From: Neobacillus niacini
GTDB taxonomy: Bacteria > Bacillota > Bacilli > Bacillales > Cytobacillaceae
Direction of reading: 5' to 3'
Length of the DNA: 41,948 bases
NCBI RefSeq assembly: GCF_000759675.1
Contig: NZ_BAWM01000047.1
Coordinates: 1-41,948 of the forward strand
The position numbers and the translations under genes were made by a program. The notes beneath the pieces are model-generated. The model saw only the letters and a list, made by a program, of their open reading frames with translations, did no database searches and was not told the DNA's origin. Shown here in pieces: positions 34,796 to 41,948 of this stretch; positions within the stretch are counted from its first letter, which is position 1; every line of letters starts with the position of its first letter.

Positions 34796-35251
34796 GAGCT
34801 CACCTCATCCCCTTTTTTTGAAACGACCGAACTGTTTAGGGTCCAACCATTCGCTGCCCTCGATCCCCTTGGTCGGAAGAACTCCTTACGCGAACGAAAG
34901 CCGCCAGCCGTACCGGAACCGATCTCCATTTGTGCCAATTGCATTCCAAGACACCTCTCTTTCTTTTAAGCTCTACTAGATGTTTGCGCTTTCTTTTAAG
35001 CTCTACTAGATGTTTGCGGATTCCCGTAATGTTTCTTGCTGGAAAACCAGTACATTCATCATAGCTGCAACCTTATGGAGCAAAAATAAGCAAAACTTCA
35101 GATAAGTGCGCATTAATGCAGAATACCGATGTGCAATTCTTATTTACTTGCGCAAAAATTGAGAATTCTTTAAAATTTTCAGCCCTAAGAGCTTCTAAAT
35201 AAAATAATATGTAGATAAGGTATAATTTTCCTTACAAACACAATTATCCCC
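34796..35251. other. Upstream region of the ABC importer operon
   Basis: The first part (34800-34950) is GC-richer and has a short minus-strand open frame of 50-odd codons (start 34944) that I do not recognise. Then come a tandem 30-bp repeat and an AT-rich stretch with TTGCGCAA (35148-35155) and GTGCGCAT (35106-35113), possible LacI-type half sites. I see no clear consensus promoter for the importer operon. Confidence 0.45.
34959..35018. repeat. Tandem 30-bp duplication
   Basis: A 30-base unit ending AGATGTTTGCG occurs twice head to tail without mismatch (34959-34988 and 34989-35018). It lies in the leader of the importer operon, about 165-225 bases upstream of the permease start. Confidence 0.92.
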
Positions 35252-35430
35252 CTACTCAGTTGCTGCACATCCTACCGCGACACTCATTCTTCCTGCATAT
35301 GGTGTTGTTAAAGGCTGCTTATTGTTTAAGACTAGCTCGACAAATTCGTTGCATATTTTCGGATCTGCACCACCGTGACCACCTCCTTAAATTCACCCCA
35401 TCTGTTCTCTGCAAAACCGTCCAAACGTTC
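35252..35430 (-). pseudogene. Gfo/Idh/MocA oxidoreductase, C-terminal remnant
   Basis: The fragment reads GGHGGADPKICNEFVELVLN then NKQPLTTPYAGRMSVAVGCA and ATE before a TAG stop. It matches residues near the C-terminus of the oxidoreductase at 27595-28746 (HGGADPKITNDFVNLVLYNK) at high identity. Upstream of the glycines the frame NRWGEFKE also resembles the intact protein, with a short internal deletion between. Only about 50 codons remain. It lies between the LacI gene and the importer operon, so an oxidoreductase gene probably once occupied this position too. Confidence 0.85.
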
Positions 35431-35504
35431 TCCAAAATTCCAAAAAAAAACATACCGAAATTTTCTTTGATTTTCCTAAAAGGGACAAGAGGGACAGCCC
35501 ATGT

Positions 35505-36548
35505 TCATTGAATCTTTGATGATTCACGCATAACCAATTGGAAAGGAACAAAAATCTTAACATCCAGCTTTGTTTTCTCTTCAACCCGATCAATTATCGT
35601 TTTAGCTGCCAGCTCACCTATTTCATATTTTGGAATGTCGATTGTTGTAAGTGGTGGTGATGAGTATTTGGACATCTCAAGATTATCTAAACCTACAAAT
35701 GCAATATCTTCTGGAATTCTCAATTTATTTTCAACTACTGCCCTCATTGCAGCGAGTGCCATCATGTCACTTGCACAAAACATAGCTGTTGGCAGATTAT
35801 GAGCACAATCCTTTAACAGCCTTGACATGCATTCATAACTAACTTCCATAGACCACTTTGTATTGGCGACCCATTCAGGAAGGATAATAAGTCCAGCTTC
35901 ACTCATCGTTTTTTGATAGCCTATAAATCGTTTTTCTCCTTCTAAATTTTCGTATTTCTCACCAATACCTCCGCCAAGAAAACCTATTTTTTTATGTCCC
36001 TGTTGAATTAAATGCTCTACAGCCATTTTTCCAGCTGCTTCTCGATCAAAATCGATGAAGGATATATTTTTATCTGTATAGTGAATATCAATACTGACGA
36101 CAGGCATATATTGCAAAATGTACTCCAAAGTGCTGTCATCAATTTTATCATCCAGAATTAGCCCTTCTATACCCGATTCATGTACAAACTTAAGAAGTTG
36201 AGTTTCATTCTGAAGTTCCTCTTTATATATATTTATTAAGGTATAGCCAGCATTCATAATATGGTCACTAATCCCTGCGAAAACAATTGAATAGTAAGGA
36301 GTTCTTTCAACTAAATATGGTTGGGCAACCCAACCAATTTTCATTGTTCTTGTTTTATTTTTTTGATGATGATTGGCTACTAAATTTCTAGCATCCTGAT
36401 TCGGTACGTACCCCAGCTCTTTTACTGCTTCCCAGATCTTTCTTTTCGTTTCCGGTTTCACAGCTCGGGTTGGATCATTTTGAATCACTCTAGAAACTGT
36501 AGAAATAGAAACACCAACATATTCAGCAATATCTTTAAGTCTAATCAC
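35505..36548 (-). CDS. LacI-family transcriptional regulator
   Basis: This 347-aa repressor has the N-terminal LacI helix-turn-helix (IRLKDIAEYVGVSISTVSRV), a hinge (LGYVPNQDARNLV) and a periplasmic-binding-protein-like effector domain (residues ~65-340) with KKIGFLGG, CASDMMALAAMRAV and PEDIAFVGLDNLEMSKYSSP-LTTI. The start is GTG 36548 with AAAAGGAG 9 bases upstream. It is the first gene of the minus-strand glycan locus and probably controls the importer and glycosidase genes. A palindrome of LacI type (41529-41542) lies 5 kb away. Confidence 0.95.
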   Translation of the reverse strand: MIRLKDIAEYVGVSISTVSRVIQNDPTRAVKPETKRKIWEAVKELGYVPNQDARNLVANHHQKNKTRTMKIGWVAQPYLVERTPYYSIVFAGISDHIMNAGYTLINIYKEELQNETQLLKFVHESGIEGLILDDKIDDSTLEYILQYMPVVSIDIHYTDKNISFIDFDREAAGKMAVEHLIQQGHKKIGFLGGGIGEKYENLEGEKRFIGYQKTMSEAGLIILPEWVANTKWSMEVSYECMSRLLKDCAHNLPTAMFCASDMMALAAMRAVVENKLRIPEDIAFVGLDNLEMSKYSSPPLTTIDIPKYEIGELAAKTIIDRVEEKTKLDVKIFVPFQLVMRESSKIQ

Positions 36549-36856
36549 TAGTAAATCTCCTTTTAAGTATTAACTTGATCTTTCTTTACTAGGACATCAA
36601 AAATAGAAAGAAAATAATAATTATTTTTTAGTGTAATTCCATTTTTTTACAGATGAGTTTCATTTATATTGTCGGGTTGTAGGTACAAGTTGAAAAATTG
36701 AATTACCACCGCTGGTTTTAATTTAATTGTCTGATTTGTACAAAGAATTCCGATTAATTAGAATATACATTACGTTTAATAACCTGTCAACCCATTGCAT
36801 ATGGCGAGGGCACTGAAGAGCTAAGAGTTTTTCACAGTTATACAATTGGCTTATCA

Positions 36857-36903
36857 AAAAAGACGACTTTTATTCCATGCTTTAGAATAAAAGTCGTCTT
36901 TTT
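36857..36903. terminator. Hairpin terminator at IS left end
   Basis: The 19-bp arms (36857-36875 and 36885-36903) are perfect, with core AAGACGACTTTTATTC. T-runs follow on both strands. It ends the transposase gene and also shields it from outside transcription. Confidence 0.88.
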
Positions 36904-36932
36904 TTAATTTTAACCCGGGATTATTCCGTTTT

Positions 36933-38009
36933 TTAATCAATCAGTTTCAATATTCTTTTCAAATTTACTGTAAATATCGCCATAGCACCTTGCAATTCCA
37001 TGCCAATTAAACCCAAGGATTTTGCAACATCGTACCCGTGTCTGTGTTTTAATTCGCTATTTTTAGCCTCTATTTTGTACCGTTCTTTTGAATTTTCTAT
37101 GAAAAAATCACTTTCTTGAAATTTCTCCTGTTCGGTATGTACATGTGATTTTATAGTTACTGAGTAAGTCTTACTTTTAGCACCTACCTTATAACATCCC
37201 TCTTTAAAAGGCACTCATGGCAATGTGCGTTTTATATCCAAAAAATGATGAATCAGCAGTTTTATGACCTACTTTTGCATCCTTATCTTCATAAATCTGT
37301 AAATGTTCGATATCATCGGCGACTGCTTCTTTAAGAAGATTTAACTGTTCCATTACCTTTGGATATTGGGCAAGGTTATCTGCGTTTTAATTACATCAAT
37401 GAGATTCTGGCAATAATCTATTTCATCTTCTAAAACATCAACTGTGTTTTTGGCTGGGAACTTATCTTTCATAGATTCATCTATCTTATAAACGGCTTTT
37501 CTCAGCTTTTTGGAACGGTCCATGAGAATTTCTCTAGGCGATTTCTGATTGTAGCGAGCTTTTGTATGAGTGGCATCCACAATAATGGATTTAGTTTTTA
37601 TGATTTCCTTTTCGATGGCAATCCCAACGGTTTTATTGATAAGCATGTCCAATAGGTTTACATCTTTTAACCGAAGTTTTCGGAACTTCGTAAGAGAGCT
37701 TGATTCAATCACTGCCTCTTCTGGTGCAATATTTAGAAAATACTTAAATGACATGTCATATTTCGAACGCTCAACCACATCGACATCAGACAAGTCATAG
37801 ATAGACTTCAACAATAAATATTTGAACATACGAATAGGGTCGGTGGCATTTCGACCGTTATCAAGGCAATATTTATCTTTAAGCTCATCAAAAACAAAAG
37901 AGAAGTCGATTAGTTCGTTAATTTTACGCAACAGATTATCCTTTGGAACAACTAAATCATAAATAGCCATAAATGGACTGAAAATCATTGATAGTTGATT
38001 TTGAATCAT
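36933..38009 (-). pseudogene. IS1182-family transposase, deleted and frameshifted
   Basis: The N-terminal part (38009 to about 37370) starts MIQNQLSMIFSPFMAIYDLV and has the family domain with SSLTKFRKLRL and SIIVDATHTKARYNQKSPRE, which holds the first catalytic aspartate. A frameshift near 37355-37375 leads to EQLNLLKEAVADD, then KVGHKTADSSFFGYKTHIAM. The sequence then jumps to PFKEGCYKVGAKSKTYSVTI and the C-terminal helix ERYKIEAKNSELKHRHGYD, which holds the last glutamate. About 100-150 residues with the middle aspartate are missing. ATG 38009 follows GGGTGGG. The copy cannot transpose on its own, though its ends remain usable in trans. Confidence 0.9.
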
Positions 38010-38049
38010 AGTACCCACCCGTTTAAAATTGATTCTATAATTATACAGC

Positions 38050-38095
38050 AAAAAAGGTATAATTCCCTCAGATTATGAGGTATTATACCTTTTTT
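38050..38095. terminator. Hairpin at IS right end
   Basis: AAAAAAGGTATAAT (38050-38063) pairs with ATTATACCTTTTTT (38082-38095), with an inner CCTCA/TGAGG stem. It sits between the inverted repeat and the transposase start and probably blocks read-through from the GH95 side. Confidence 0.82.
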
Positions 38096-38146
38096 ACTTT
38101 AAAGGGACTTTTTCAGTGCCCTCGCATATGGCAAGGGGGATTCTTA

Positions 38147-40513
38147 TTAAAACTGGAGTGTGACTTTTTGATCCTTGCAAACTTTCAGGGACAGATAACC
38201 CTCGGTCGGTTCAAGGGTCCGGTCTTCCTTTCCTTCTTCACGGACAATTGCCGATTTATCGGATTTCATTCGAAACGTATTGTCGACACGGCAAGCGAAG
38301 TCAAGCTGACTGACTTGCATACGCTCCCATGTAAGAGAAATTTCAAACCCTCCACGGACGCGAACGCCGGATAGCGCCCCGCTCTGCCAAGCGGATGGAA
38401 TTGCAGGCAATAATTCGACATACCCTCTGTGGGATTGAACAATCATCTCTGCAATGCCCGCCGTATAGCCGAAATTTCCGTCAATTTGAAAAGGAGGATG
38501 GGAACCAAGTAGATTAGGAGATATGCCGCTGCCTTTTCCCCCATATGCTGTAACGACGTTAAAAATACGCCGAAGCAGCAGAAAAGCGCGTTCCCCATCC
38601 TTCAAACGAGCCCATAAACAAACCTTCCACCCGAGACTCCAGCCTGATCCGGCATCGCCGCGTCTGATCAACGTTAGCCGGACGGCATCCAGCATCACAT
38701 CCTCCGTCAGTTGATTTCCTGGATACGCGCCGTAAAGGTGTGACACATGACGATGATCCTGATATTCATCCTCGTAATCAATGAGCCATTCTTGCAGCTG
38801 GCCGTATTTCCCTATTTGCATCGGATGAAGACGTGCCTTGGCTGCAGCCATATGCTTCACCCATTCATCTTCAACTCCAAGAATGTCAACCATGTTCAAA
38901 CAATTCTCAAATAAGTCGCCGATAAGTTGGAGATCCATCGTCGCACCTTGTGAAACCGCTCCCAGCTGACCGTCATTCGAATAAAAATGGTGCTCCGGCG
39001 ATGTCGAAGGCGATGTAATCAGATATCCACTTTCATCCTCCACGAGCCAATCCAAGCAAAATTCAGCCGCGCCTTTCATAATTTGATACGCTTCTTCTGC
39101 AAGAAATTGTTTATCCTGCGTGTACTCGTAATGCTCCCATAAGTGGCGGCACAGCCAAACCCCGGACATCGGCCAGAATGCCCAGGCCGGATCTCCGTGC
39201 CGCTCGGCGCCTACAGGCTGTGCATGTCTCCATAAATCCGAATTGTGATGCGCCGCCCAGCCATTTAGCCCATACCGCTCCTTGACCATTTTCCTGCCGT
39301 TTACCGAAAGCTCCTGAATCGCCTTCAGCAGCGGACGGTGGCATTCGGATAAATTCGTCACTTCCGCAGGCCAATAATTCATTTCCGTATTAATATTCAG
39401 CGTATAATTGCATCCCCAAGGCGGCCGCACCATATCGTTCCATATCCCCTGCAGGTTGGTCGGCTGAGTCCCTTCCCGGGAAGAGGCGATCAGCAAGTAG
39501 CGTCCGAAATGAAACAACAAGGCAACCATTGCTGGGTCGTTAGCACCATATTTCTGCATCCGCTTATCGGTATCAAGCATTTCGTCCTCCAGGGCACCAT
39601 CCTCTAGAGTAAAATCGACTCGATCAAACAGCTCCCGATAATCGCGTATATGCTCCTCTTTCAATTGATCGTAAGAAATTTCCATCGCTTTCGAAAGTAT
39701 TGACTCATTATGTCGGGCCAATAGGCCAAAATCGGTGCCTGGCAATTGATCGTAGCCGTTGAAGGACGTCGCGGCCGCAAAGTAAAGAACAACTTTCGTA
39801 GCGTCTTGAACACATAACTTGCCATTCCGATATACAACTTGGCCATCTTCGATCGAAGCACCCAATCTTCCCTCAAAATGAATCGATTTCGTATTGCCGA
39901 AATCTCCGTATACAATCGGCTGCAAATCCTCCTCATAATAACCCGGTGCACAGTATTCGGGACAAATCCCTTGCAAACACAATGCATGATCGTCCTGCAG
40001 CGCATAGGATTTATGCAGACTGTCCAAGGTTACCTCGAAGTTAAGCTGCATGGGAATGGAACTTGTCAGCCGTATTGCGAGCACCTGATGAGGGCTTGAA
40101 ATAAAAGCCTCGCGCGTATATTCGACCGGGCCAATCGTGTACGTTACCGAAGAAAGAGCGCGTTCCAGGTCCAGCGACCGTTTATACCGCTGGCCTTCCT
40201 CGCCGTGCATAAAGCGTATTCCCAAGTTCCCAAGAGGCATATACACTTGCGCATAAGGGCCGAACATATTTTTCGTTTCCTCGTCTGCCTCGCCATATTT
40301 ATGCTCGCGAAGCAGCTGCCTCACTTTCTGCAGCGATTCCCGATCGTCATGCGGCTTATATCGACTTGGGGGACCAGACCACAGCGTATCTTCGTTCAGC
40401 TGAAAACGCTCCTCCCCCACGCCTCCAAAATGCATAGCACCTATTCTTCCGTTGCCAAGCGGCAATGCCTCCGTCCAGTGCAACGCAGGCTTGCTGTATA
40501 ATAAACTTTTCAT
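38147..40513 (-). CDS. GH95 alpha-L-fucosidase
   Basis: This 788-aa enzyme has the full GH95 layout. It has an N-terminal beta-sandwich (WTEALPLGNGRIGAMHFGGV, LNEDTLWSGPP), a linker and an (alpha/alpha)6 barrel (~280-660) with TNLQGIWNDMVRPPWGCNYT, NINTEMNYWPAE, HHNSDLWR and DGNFGYTAGIAEMI. A C-terminal sandwich ends it. Conserved Asn, Asp and Glu in these motifs form the inverting active site that cuts alpha-1,2-linked L-fucose; some members prefer L-galactose. ATG at 40513 is chosen because GGGAGGGG lies just upstream. There is no signal peptide. GC is clearly higher than in the 22-36 kb genes. A diverged C-terminal fragment of a second GH95 is at 131-463. Confidence 0.95.
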   Translation of the reverse strand: MKSLLYSKPALHWTEALPLGNGRIGAMHFGGVGEERFQLNEDTLWSGPPSRYKPHDDRESLQKVRQLLREHKYGEADEETKNMFGPYAQVYMPLGNLGIRFMHGEEGQRYKRSLDLERALSSVTYTIGPVEYTREAFISSPHQVLAIRLTSSIPMQLNFEVTLDSLHKSYALQDDHALCLQGICPEYCAPGYYEEDLQPIVYGDFGNTKSIHFEGRLGASIEDGQVVYRNGKLCVQDATKVVLYFAAATSFNGYDQLPGTDFGLLARHNESILSKAMEISYDQLKEEHIRDYRELFDRVDFTLEDGALEDEMLDTDKRMQKYGANDPAMVALLFHFGRYLLIASSREGTQPTNLQGIWNDMVRPPWGCNYTLNINTEMNYWPAEVTNLSECHRPLLKAIQELSVNGRKMVKERYGLNGWAAHHNSDLWRHAQPVGAERHGDPAWAFWPMSGVWLCRHLWEHYEYTQDKQFLAEEAYQIMKGAAEFCLDWLVEDESGYLITSPSTSPEHHFYSNDGQLGAVSQGATMDLQLIGDLFENCLNMVDILGVEDEWVKHMAAAKARLHPMQIGKYGQLQEWLIDYEDEYQDHRHVSHLYGAYPGNQLTEDVMLDAVRLTLIRRGDAGSGWSLGWKVCLWARLKDGERAFLLLRRIFNVVTAYGGKGSGISPNLLGSHPPFQIDGNFGYTAGIAEMIVQSHRGYVELLPAIPSAWQSGALSGVRVRGGFEISLTWERMQVSQLDFACRVDNTFRMKSDKSAIVREEGKEDRTLEPTEGYLSLKVCKDQKVTLQF

Positions 40514-40589
40514 ATCGTTCCCCTCCCTGAGACTGGCCCCAGAATCCTTATTAACGGTTCTGTGGCCAGCATAACTACTCATCCGGAAT

Positions 40590-41332
40590 TTATTGCTTTT
40601 TGGACATCTTCGCGTCGTATGCTCTTTGATAGATTTCCAGATAGCGCTTCAAATTCATGCCGTCTAACGTTTGGATATAAGAATCCCAATCTTTATCGAG
40701 ACTTGCGTCTCCCGTCACAAACCGGGCAATCATTTCTTTAACAAAGTCTCCGATCGTTTTCTCCAAATCAGCAAGCTCGGATGCCTGTTCGTTCGTCATA
40801 TAAAGTTCAGGAATGATCGACGCCGCATCCTGCTTATATTTTTCGTAATTTTCAATTGTCTCTTTATACAAAACGATTTCAAGCGACGGTTTTGTCGGAT
40901 CCGTGGCTGTTCCGAGTCGCAGCTCGTTCGTGCGCAATGTCGGAGCAAGCTGCTTCCAGCTGTCGTTTTGTACGGCAGCCTCATTCGGGTTAGGGAGGAC
41001 TTCCCATATTGCCTTTTTGCCGTTAACTCCGATTTCGGATTCATTCGCCCAAGTCCATCGCTTTTCTTTCTCCCCATAAATGGAAGTGAGGGTCATCTCC
41101 GTGTTATATAACAAGTCGGCCAGGCGGAATGCAACTTCCGGGTGTTTACATGATTTCGTGATCAGGTAAAAGCCGCCTTTGACACTTTGAGCAACTGGAG
41201 CAACTTGAACACCCCCAGGACCTTTTAGAGGCGGAACCGTAACGTAATCAAGCCATCTTCCACTTTTTCCACCCACCTTCGTAAAGCCTGGAACTAATCC
41301 CGATCCAGCGCCGACCAGTTCGGCTTCTGGAG
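40590..41332 (-). pseudogene. Sugar ABC solute-binding protein, C-terminal part
   Basis: The fragment covers about the last 245 residues of a large family 1-type binding protein, including GFYLITKSCKHPEVAFRLAD, GKKAIWEVLPNP, ELYMTNEQASELADLEK and a C-terminal LKRYLEIYQRAYDAKMSK. The signal peptide, lipobox and first lobe are absent. Upstream of GTG 41276 the same frame continues back through ELVGAGSGLVPGFTKVGG to a stop near 41335, where the DNA changes to an amidohydrolase gene. The protein cannot be exported, so it is a remnant. It is GC-rich like the GH95 gene 76 bases downstream and was probably transferred with it. Confidence 0.85.
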
Positions 41333-41339
41333 TTCACCG

Positions 41340-41500
41340 ATTTGTTCAAGGACCGTTCCTGAGATCGAGTATTTTTCTAATGAAGGTTTTAAATCTTCTG
41401 GAAGAAAATCTTGATAAAGAATACCCATATCTTTTGTAAGCCAGTCGTAATCTCCTCGCTCCAGCTTCCAAAAGTGTTGGTGTGAATCAATGATTTTGAT
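41340..41500 (-). pseudogene. L-fuconolactonase-like amidohydrolase, 5' remnant
   Basis: The ~50 codons read IIDSHQHFWKLERGDYDWL, then TKDMGILYQDFLPEDLKPSL and ISGTVLEQ. DSHQHFW is the first metal-binding motif of amidohydrolase 2 family lactonases, such as L-fuconolactone hydrolases. The original start codon appears as ATC at 41500 after GGAGGG, where ATG would be expected, so initiation may also be lost. The rest of the gene is replaced by the solute-binding protein fragment. A full promoter and operator are preserved upstream. Confidence 0.82.
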
Positions 41501-41528
41501 ACCTATCCCTCCTAACTGGTAATTTGAT

Positions 41529-41542
41529 TGTTATCGATAACA
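41529..41542. promoter_or_regulatory. LacI-type operator palindrome
   Basis: TGTTATCGATAACA is a perfect 14-bp palindrome centred on CG, as in LacI-family operators. It lies directly after the -10 of the promoter at 41545-41573 and covers the expected transcription start, the best place for a repressor. The LacI protein encoded at 35505-36548 is a candidate. Confidence 0.7.
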
Positions 41543-41544
41543 TT

Positions 41545-41573
41545 AAAATAACAAATCAATTTTTAATTGTCAA
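41545..41573 (-). promoter_or_regulatory. Sigma-A promoter of the amidohydrolase remnant
   Basis: On the minus strand TTGACA (41573-41568) and TATTTT (41550-41545) are 17 bases apart. It is followed by the palindromic operator, GGAGGG and the damaged start of the amidohydrolase. It would now transcribe the chimera and possibly the intact GH95 gene beyond. Confidence 0.72.
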
Positions 41574-41602
41574 TATATTTAGTAAATTAGATAGATTCAC
41601 AG

Positions 41603-41634
41603 AAAAAGACAGATGGGCTCCCATCTGTCTTTTT
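41603..41634. terminator. Intrinsic terminator
   Basis: AAAAAGACAGATGGG (41603-41617) and CCCATCTGTCTTTTT (41620-41634) are a perfect 15-bp stem with a two-base gap (CT). On the minus strand it ends the membrane protein gene whose stop codon is at 41634-41636. Confidence 0.9.
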
Positions 41635-41948
41635 TATGCAGGCGTATTATTGAACCGATTTCCCGATTCTTTCTGTGGTATTAAGTTTTTAAATTTAAGA
41701 TCAGCAATCCAGTAAATCAGATAAGCAGAAACACTGAAAAAGAAAAAGAAAATTAAAAAGGAAAAGCGTAATGAAAGAATGGTCCATGCACTAAGAATAA
41801 TCATACAAAAAATCGATAAATGAATTTTGTATAAACCTACTTTAAAACTATTAAGACACAAGTACTTAAAGGACGTGACCATATTAACCATCAGTGGATA
41901 AATGCTTAAAAAAGATAGAACAAATAAAAAACTGACCAATAGGATTAC
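41634..41948 (-). CDS. DUF624/YesL-like membrane protein, partial
   Basis: Only the C-terminal ~104 residues are inside the window; the gene continues past the right edge. It has hydrophobic helices around VILLVSFLFVLSFLSIYPLM, SIFCMIILSAWTIL and FLIFFFFFSVSAYLIYWI. The FLSIYPLMVNMVTSFKYLCL pattern followed by KVGLYKIHLS resembles YesL/DUF624 proteins, which occur beside sugar ABC importers and two-component systems in Bacillus. The function of the family is unknown. The identification rests on pattern and context and is moderate. Confidence 0.6.
   Translation of the reverse strand, partial: VILLVSFLFVLSFLSIYPLMVNMVTSFKYLCLNSFKVGLYKIHLSIFCMIILSAWTILSLRFSFLIFFFFFSVSAYLIYWIADLKFKNLIPQKESGNRFNNTPA

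Larger units (their letters stand above)
36804..38125. mobile_element. IS1182-type insertion sequence, internally deleted
   Basis: The ends GCGAGGGCACTGAA (36804-36817) and TTCAGTGCCCTCGC (38112-38125) are a perfect 14-bp inverted repeat. ATATG flanks both sides (36799-36803 and 38126-38130), a likely target duplication. The element is 1322 bases, shorter than usual for the family because the middle of the transposase gene is gone. It lies 21 bases from the stop codon of the GH95 gene and separates it from the LacI gene. Confidence 0.88.

Noticed and set aside
34776..34944. Small minus-strand open frame starting MQLAQMEIGSG
   Set aside because: It has no recognisable domain, overlaps the permease start in another frame and is made of GC-rich sequence next to duplications; there is no support that it is a gene.
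1..41948. CRISPR arrays, tRNA/rRNA genes, phage structural genes, T-box or known riboswitches
   Set aside because: I saw no regularly spaced repeats, no cloverleaf-like sequences with conserved TPsiC arms, no phage proteins and no recognisable riboswitch cores.

Overview
The window looks like an accessory, carbohydrate-oriented region of a low-GC Firmicute, most likely Bacillaceae (Bacillus sensu lato). The evidence is the strong AGGAGG-type ribosome binding sites with ATG/GTG/TTG starts, sigma-A type promoters, an HU remnant, and LplA/LplB/YtcP-type sugar ABC importers with no ATPase of their own. There are no tRNA or rRNA genes and no CRISPR array. Two visibly GC-richer blocks (about 4.45-7.48 kb and 38.13-41.34 kb) look like imports, perhaps from a Paenibacillus-like donor. 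Gene remnants and chimeric junctions are unusually common.

Layout. 0-4.4 kb: a decayed GNAT acetyltransferase fused to the 3' end of a GH95 fucosidase gene, a phytanoyl-CoA-dioxygenase-like (PhyH) protein with C-terminal HEAT repeats, a probable mobile-element remnant, an AraC regulator and the tail of an aminoglycoside-phosphotransferase-like gene. 4.6-7.5 kb (GC-rich): AraC regulator, sugar isomerase-like TIM barrel, a stand-alone PhyH protein and the tail of a GH30 gene. 7.5-11.7 kb: Gfo/Idh/MocA oxidoreductase, ThuA-like protein and a second oxidoreductase, facing a divergent AraC regulator. 11.7-17.4 kb: a same-direction row of small single-gene units (decayed AraC, truncated GNAT, three Nudix hydrolases, methyltransferase, GNAT, 2H phosphoesterase, P-loop kinase), several with their own terminators. 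17.6-22.2 kb: HU remnant, AraC regulator divergent from a second PhyH-HEAT gene, an lplB-like permease remnant and a mandelate-racemase-type enolase.

22.4-36.5 kb is the main glycan-use locus, all on the minus strand. In transcription order it holds a LacI regulator, two permeases, a solute-binding lipoprotein, GH43, a Gfo/Idh/MocA oxidoreductase, GH2 and GH35. The importer probably brings in an oligosaccharide that the enzymes, which lack visible signal peptides, trim inside the cell. 36.8-38.1 kb is an internally deleted IS1182-type element with matching ends. 38.1-41.5 kb carries an intact GH95 alpha-L-fucosidase, the C-terminal part of a solute-binding protein, and the 5' end of an L-fuconolactonase-like amidohydrolase that still has its promoter and a palindromic operator. 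The right edge holds part of a DUF624/YesL-like membrane protein.

Taken together, GH95, GH35, GH2, GH43, the fuconolactonase-like remnant and the enolase suggest degradation of a fucosylated, galactose-containing plant or algal glycan. The ThuA, Gfo/Idh/MocA, TIM-barrel and PhyH genes suggest an oxidative sugar-modification route. The least explained genes are the two PhyH-HEAT fusions, each next to an AraC regulator.
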